Assembly (NCBI GenBank): GCA_021155885.1
Contig: JAJNBB010000015.1
Location: 1-44,651 of the forward strand
Length of the DNA: 44,651 bases
Direction of reading: 5' to 3'
DNA from: Fibrobacteria bacterium
GTDB taxonomy: Bacteria > Fibrobacterota > Fibrobacteria > UBA11236
Shown here: piece after piece, positions 40,394 to 44,651 of the stretch
Numbering within the stretch: position 1 is the first letter of the stretch
Layout: every line of letters begins with the position of its first letter
Notes under the pieces: generated by a model
What the model was told of the DNA's origin: nothing
Seen by the model: only the letters and a program-made list of their open reading frames with translations
The model's database searches: none
Made by a program: the position numbers and the translations under genes

Positions 40394-43300
40394 GAGGCTT
40401 CCTCCTCGCCGGAACCGGCGTACGCGGCCTTCCAGGCGAGATAGGGTTCCAGGCGGCGCGCGATCTTGCGGGCCGCGTCTTCCGGAACCCCGGTGCGCAG
40501 GGCCCGCAGCAAGCGCACGGAAAAAGAAGGGCGCGCGTAGGGGTTCTCTTCCTCTTCCCGACGCTGGGATTCGATCTCGTCCCGCCAGTCGCGCACCGGG
40601 CGCGCGTTTTTGGCGGCCATGCGCGCAGACTTTTCGATCGCCTCGAAGCGCAGGTCGTCAAAGTCGGGGCCGCCCAGGAAGTCCTCCAACAAGGCGCGCA
40701 GGATGGTTCGCGCTTCTTCCGCCTCCAGAACGGGCAGGGCGTGCATCCGGATCTGCTGGTCTTTGTCGCGCGTGAACAAGTGCGCGGGGCCGCCCGAAAT
40801 TCGCGAGTATGCGCCTTGTCCGGGAAGGGCCGCGAGGCAAAGCTGCAGCAGGTACGCGGGGAATTCCCCGTCCTTTTCCACCAGCACCCCCCAGCCGCCC
40901 GTCTGCGCGTCTCCCTGGAAGAACCAGGGCAGGATGCCGCCGAGGCTTGCCGGGATTCCCAGCGGGGAAAGATCGAAAGCCGGGAGGTTGAGAACCGGGG
41001 GCTTCGCCGTCGCGGCGCCCTGAGGTCCGCATCGCAAGGCGCCCGCGAAGCGGAGGCCGGCCGCGTCCAGGTAGCCGCGCAGGAGCGCGGCGTTTTCCGC
41101 GAGCCGGCCCGTGACCACGGCCCGCACGCGCGCCTCTTCGATGTCGCGGAAGGGCGGCGGCGGGAGCCGGCCTCCCTGCAGCAAGGACCACCATAGGCGA
41201 TTGAAGGCTGCCTCGCCGGCTCCCGGTTCCCCCAATTCGGCGCGCAGGGCCTCGTCGAGAAATTCGGCGTCCTTCCAGCGGTCCACGAAGAGCGCCGCGG
41301 CGCGCGCCTCTTCCTCGGGATCGAGCGCGTCGTAGGCGCGGAGTTGAAAGTGCTCCGTCACCGCGTGGTCGGCGGGATTGCGAAGGTACCGGGCCAGGCC
41401 CTTCCACTCGACGAAGGGCGCCTCGCGCCGCGGCTCGGGGCTCCACCGGACCGAGCGGGTCCGGGGATCGAAAGGCGCCGGCTCCGGGCGCACGGGCGCG
41501 CCGTCGGCGGAGATGTTCAAGGCGGTTCCCATCGGAAGGATATCCGATTCGAGCCAGGCGGCGAGCCCGTTGAGGGCGCGCGACGAAGGGCGCTCCGCGT
41601 CGCGGGCCGGGTCGCGCCGCGGCCACGACAGCGTGACGCTCTCGGTGGCGGAGGCGATCACTTCGAGCAGGGCGTACAGGTCGCGCGCGGAAGGGTCGCT
41701 TTCGCCGGGCAGGCGCCGGTAGGCGCGCAGGTCCAGGGGCGCGGCGTCCCCCGAAGCGGGAAACGTGTCGGCCGCGAGACCGGTTACCCACACGTGGCGG
41801 AACGGGATGCCGCGCAGCGCCGACAGGCTCCCCACGCGCACGCCTCCGCGCAGAAAGCCCGCGCGCGCCGCGTCGGGTTCGCGAAAGCGGTCCTCGAACA
41901 GCATGCGGATCAGGGCACCGCCCACGCGATCGCCCTCTCCGGAGCGCTCCGGAGCTTCGTTCCATTCTTCCCACTGTCCCAGCTCCGCGCAGAAGCGGCG
42001 CAAGTCGATCTCGGCGCGCACGTCGGCGGGGTCATTCGGATCGGCCGCCAGGAAGCCGTCCTGGAGGGCGCGGGCGCGAAGGCTCCATTCCGCGAAGGAC
42101 AAGTCCGCGTTTTCCCGGAAGGGGCGCAGCGCCTCGCGCAAGGCGTCGAGCCACTCGAGCAGCGCGGCCAGGTCCGTGCGTTCCAGCACGCCGGCCGTGC
42201 CGCGCGCGGGCCACCACCCGGCGCTTTCCAGCGCCGGGTCGCCGGGGTCAAGCGCGAGGGCCATCACCGCGCGCGTCTCCGCGTCCCGCGCGGTCGACCC
42301 GCCGCCCGCCTCGTCTTCCGGCGTCGCGCTCTCCCACCCTTCCTGGAACCCGGCGGCTTCCAGGAAATTTCGCAAGGAGGCCGCGCGCGCCGATTCCAGC
42401 CGCGTCTTCCGCAGGACCGCCGGGTTTTCGAGCAGGGCCAGCAGGGCATTGCGATCGGCGGAGGCGATCCGGGGACCGAGCAGGTCGCGAAAGCCCCTCA
42501 ACACGGGACTTTCGGCGGAAGCTCCGGGCAAAAGCACGGGCACGTTGCCGGGCGCGTCCTTTCCGCCCGCGAACACGGCTCGCAGCAGCGGCAGAACGGC
42601 ATCGGGATCGGCGGCGATGACGGCCATTTCCTCCGGACGCAAGGAGGGGTCCTTGCGCAGAAGTTCGGCCGCCTCCGCGCGTACGAGCTCGATTTCCGAG
42701 CGGGCTTCCGGCGCCGAACGGATGCGCAGGGACCCGTCCTGGGAAACCCGCGCCTCGGGAGGCAGCGCCGGAGAACGCGACAATACGGACCTTTGCACGG
42801 CCGCCAGCAGCGTCGCGCGCGCGGGCTCGCGGAAATCCTCGTGAAAGTCATACTCGGTAAGCTGGCACCATAGCTTGATGGTTTCGCGGCCCGGCTTTCC
42901 AAGCAGCGTCAGCAGGCCGTTCTCGCCGGGCGCCTCGGCAATTTCGGCGTTGCGGATCTCGGCTTCATCCGGCCGCGCGGCCTCGATACGCGCGCGGGCG
43001 ATCGGCCCTGGCGCATGACTGCGCTTTTCGCGGGGGGTCAGGGCGTCCTCCCAGTACTCGGCGCAGGGATTGAGCGCATAAATCTCGAATCGCGCCGCGC
43101 CTTCCCCAAGTTTTTCGCCGTCGGCGAGGCGTCCGATCAGGTTGCGGTGGAAGGGCGAGATGTTCGACAGGCCGAACAGATGAAAGACGGCGGTATTATC
43201 CGCGGGCGCCACGGGATCCGCCAGCGCCTTTTCCGCATATTGCGGCAGGGTGTAGCGGTATATCCCGGAAGCCCGTCCCCATTGGTCTCGAAGGCCCTCT

Positions 43301-43911
43301 TCGTCCTGGAAGATTTTCCGGTAAACCTCCATTTGCCAGGCTTCGAGTCCGCGCACTTCCTGCAAATGCGCGGCGGCCGGATGCAACCGGTTCCCGCGGA
43401 GCAAGGCGGGTTCGAAACACGCCATCCCGCGGCTCCAGCTGTCGGCCAGGCCTTGGTACCCGCTCTCGGAGACGCGGCTGTATTCGTATTCGCGGAACAA
43501 GGAGGCCAAGCGCCCCGAGATCTGGCACAGGCGCCGGGCCGCGTCGGTGGCGTCTCCGGCCCGCAGGTACTCCCGGAGTTCCGCGGGCGGGCCGCGGCGC
43601 AGCTGGGCGAGAACGAGTCCCTGAAAGGAAAAAGTGTCGAGCAACCGCGCGGGCTGGCGGTCGGGCACGTCACGAAGCCGGTCCCGTTCGGCCAGGCGTT
43701 CCCACAGCAGGTTCTCGAGATGGGGGAAGGCGATGTTGGCGGCGATGCCCCATCTTTCAGCCAGATGGATTTTCAGCCAGTCGCGCAGGGAAGAGGCGGG
43801 CGTCGCCAGGGCGGGAGCGCGGAACGGATCGTTCCCCTCGCGGTCCAGGTTTTCGATGAGACGGTCCGCGAGGGCTTCGAGGGAATTACTGAAATAAAGG
43901 CGCGCGGACAT
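40390..43911 (-). CDS. recC: Exodeoxyribonuclease V subunit gamma (RecC)
   Basis: A 1173-residue subunit that holds the complex together and scans single-stranded DNA for Chi. The N-terminus LYFSNSLEALADRLIENL is the usual RecC start. Inactive-helicase-like regions follow, and the C-terminal half ends in a nuclease-like domain without catalytic residues (FGRPRKS-type motifs not seen). Length fits. Start choice: ATG at 43911 (MSARLYFS) fits homology; a GTG eight codons earlier (43935) is the alternative, and neither has a clear Shine-Dalgarno. It is first in the recC-recB-recD operon. Its C-terminus overlaps the recB start. Species-specific Chi sequence cannot be predicted from the protein here. 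Confidence 0.93.
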   Translation of the reverse strand: MSARLYFSNSLEALADRLIENLDREGNDPFRAPALATPASSLRDWLKIHLAERWGIAANIAFPHLENLLWERLAERDRLRDVPDRQPARLLDTFSFQGLVLAQLRRGPPAELREYLRAGDATDAARRLCQISGRLASLFREYEYSRVSESGYQGLADSWSRGMACFEPALLRGNRLHPAAAHLQEVRGLEAWQMEVYRKIFQDEEGLRDQWGRASGIYRYTLPQYAEKALADPVAPADNTAVFHLFGLSNISPFHRNLIGRLADGEKLGEGAARFEIYALNPCAEYWEDALTPREKRSHAPGPIARARIEAARPDEAEIRNAEIAEAPGENGLLTLLGKPGRETIKLWCQLTEYDFHEDFREPARATLLAAVQRSVLSRSPALPPEARVSQDGSLRIRSAPEARSEIELVRAEAAELLRKDPSLRPEEMAVIAADPDAVLPLLRAVFAGGKDAPGNVPVLLPGASAESPVLRGFRDLLGPRIASADRNALLALLENPAVLRKTRLESARAASLRNFLEAAGFQEGWESATPEDEAGGGSTARDAETRAVMALALDPGDPALESAGWWPARGTAGVLERTDLAALLEWLDALREALRPFRENADLSFAEWSLRARALQDGFLAADPNDPADVRAEIDLRRFCAELGQWEEWNEAPERSGEGDRVGGALIRMLFEDRFREPDAARAGFLRGGVRVGSLSALRGIPFRHVWVTGLAADTFPASGDAAPLDLRAYRRLPGESDPSARDLYALLEVIASATESVTLSWPRRDPARDAERPSSRALNGLAAWLESDILPMGTALNISADGAPVRPEPAPFDPRTRSVRWSPEPRREAPFVEWKGLARYLRNPADHAVTEHFQLRAYDALDPEEEARAAALFVDRWKDAEFLDEALRAELGEPGAGEAAFNRLWWSLLQGGRLPPPPFRDIEEARVRAVVTGRLAENAALLRGYLDAAGLRFAGALRCGPQGAATAKPPVLNLPAFDLSPLGIPASLGGILPWFFQGDAQTGGWGVLVEKDGEFPAYLLQLCLAALPGQGAYSRISGGPAHLFTRDKDQQIRMHALPVLEAEEARTILRALLEDFLGGPDFDDLRFEAIEKSARMAAKNARPVRDWRDEIESQRREEEENPYARPSFSVRLLRALRTGVPEDAARKIARRLEPYLAWKAAYAGSGEEEAS

Positions 43912-44144
43912 CGAAGAAGGACGGTAACAATCCACGCATCGTTCGCAAGATCTTCCTGGAGGAATGAATTCCGAAGGCTAAAAAAATACCATATAAACAA
44001 ATAATAATATTGTTTAAGATAATTAATTATAAAATCTCGTGCAAAAATCCCCCGCTTCATCCCAATTGCAACGCTAAGTTAGGCGGCAATGGGGTATTTC
44101 AAAATGTTTCAGCCGCCCCTCAACGTTTAACAATCGGGGAAATC
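43912..44144. promoter_or_regulatory. AT-rich divergent promoter region between recC and the DUF2341 gene
   Basis: A sharp drop in GC marks 43980-44035 (tracts such as AAATAATAATATTG and TTAATTATAAAA), plausibly a promoter zone for both genes; several weak -10-like boxes exist, none with a good -35. Near 44061-44093, CCCAATTGC and GCAATGGGG form an imperfect stem in the DUF2341 leader, a possible regulatory hairpin. No gene is present. Confidence 0.4.
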
Positions 44145-44651
44145 ATGAAGAAACTGCTTGTCCTCTCGGCCATGGCCGGCCTGTTCGCATGGCCCGTGGG
44201 CGCCCAGGAGAACTACGCCACCTGGTCCCAATCGCGAACCTACATCCTGAACACTACCGCCGGCGGAGCCAACGTAGCGGGCCAGGTCCTGAATTTCCCC
44301 GTGTTGGTTCGGCTCGGCGCCGCGGAGCCAACGTAGCGGGCCAGGTCCTGAATTTCCCCGTGTTGGTTCGGCTCGGCGCCGAGGACTCCGACATTTTCAC
44401 CGCGGCCAAGGCCGGCGGCGCCGACATACGCTTCGACAAGCTCAACGGAACGCATCTTCCCTATCAAATCGAAAGCTGGGACGCCGTGGGCAAATCCGCG
44501 GCGATATGGGTGCTCATGGATACTGTGAAGGGAAATAGCTCGGCGCAGAACGTGCGCATGCGCTGGGGTAACGCCGGCGCCTTCGACAGCTCCAGTGGAA
44601 CCGCGGTGTTCGACACCGCGAAGGGCTTCAAGGCCGTGTGGCATTTCAGCG
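44145..44651 (+). pseudogene. Secreted DUF2341 / LamG-like protein, frameshifted and truncated by the window end
   Basis: ATG at 44145 with GGGGA upstream. Residues 1-20 are a signal peptide (MKKLLVLSAMAGLFAWPVGA). The next part, GANVAGQVLNFPVLVRLGA, is the opening of a DUF2341 domain, a carbohydrate-binding-like module often paired with a LamG/concanavalin domain. A 59-base tandem duplication then shifts the frame and gives a stop at 44336. In the second frame the DUF2341 domain resumes without gap (EDSDIFTAAKAGGADIRF, SWDAVGKSAAIWVLMDTV, MRWGNAGA), followed by FKAVWHFS, the start of a LamG-like region. Removing one copy restores a single frame, so the break is recent, phase-variable or an assembly artefact. 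The gene continues past the window. Confidence 0.8.
44263..44381 (+). repeat. 59-base tandem direct duplication inside the DUF2341 gene
   Basis: Positions 44263-44321 are repeated exactly from 44322, with the match extending one base to 44381. Because 59 is not a multiple of three, the second copy shifts the reading frame and brings a TAG at 44334-44336 into frame. Confidence 0.95.

Overview
The window is 44.6 kb of GC-rich bacterial DNA with tightly packed genes, many joined by 1-4 base stop/start overlaps (ATGA, GTGA and TTGA). The best lineage guess is Fibrobacterota. The evidence is a TIGR02147-type regulator (a family I know mainly from Fibrobacter), secreted proteins with DUF2341/LamG-like and type IX-like C-terminal regions, outer-membrane barrels, a short primary-like sigma factor, and the carboxynorspermidine polyamine route. 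No rRNA, tRNA, CRISPR array, phage or insertion sequence was recognised.

Layout. 1-4.2 kb: the start of a secreted DUF1080-like protein, then a five-gene operon of homoserine dehydrogenase, two DUF4395-like membrane paralogues either side of a DUF1761 protein, and a Gfo/Idh/MocA oxidoreductase. 4.2-11.4 kb: a MazG-like pyrophosphohydrolase, then a surface-polysaccharide cluster with three GT4 glycosyltransferases, UDP-GlcNAc 2-epimerase, a Wzx-like flippase and a divergent PAP2 phosphatase. 11.4-13 kb: an Omp85-type barrel without visible POTRA domains. 13-17.4 kb: two sigma-70 factors flanking rsmA, an Mrp/ApbC ATPase and DUF971. 17.7-21.8 kb: a secreted purple-acid-phosphatase-like enzyme coupled to two tandem paralogous exported helical-repeat proteins, then an SDR. 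21.9-23.8 kb: superoxide dismutase, divergent from a PuuD-like membrane protein and a lipoprotein cytochrome c.

23.9-27.5 kb: a xylose-isomerase-like TIM barrel with a second Gfo/Idh enzyme, an RDD membrane protein and a pterin dehydratase. 27.7-31.5 kb: the TIGR02147 regulator coupled to a large lipoprotein, followed by a second lipoprotein. 31.6-34.1 kb: carboxynorspermidine synthase and decarboxylase. 34.1-43.9 kb: a small outer-membrane barrel, convergent with a recC-recB-recD operon. The window ends in a DUF2341 gene broken by a 59-bp tandem duplication.

Intergenic DNA holds two repeat families. One has a strict 7-nt period and is often arranged as inverted arms (15.1-15.3, 26.3-26.4, 27.0 and 32.8 kb). 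The other is a set of palindromes with TAGGGGC ends (13.0 and 21.8 kb). Several unrelated genes share a TATATT-like -10 box without a clear TTGACA. The most unusual items are the heptad repeats, one of which encodes the C-terminus of a protein, the duplication-broken DUF2341 gene, the separate PuuD-like and cytochrome genes, the phosphatase/twin-repeat-protein operon, and the TIGR02147-lipoprotein module.
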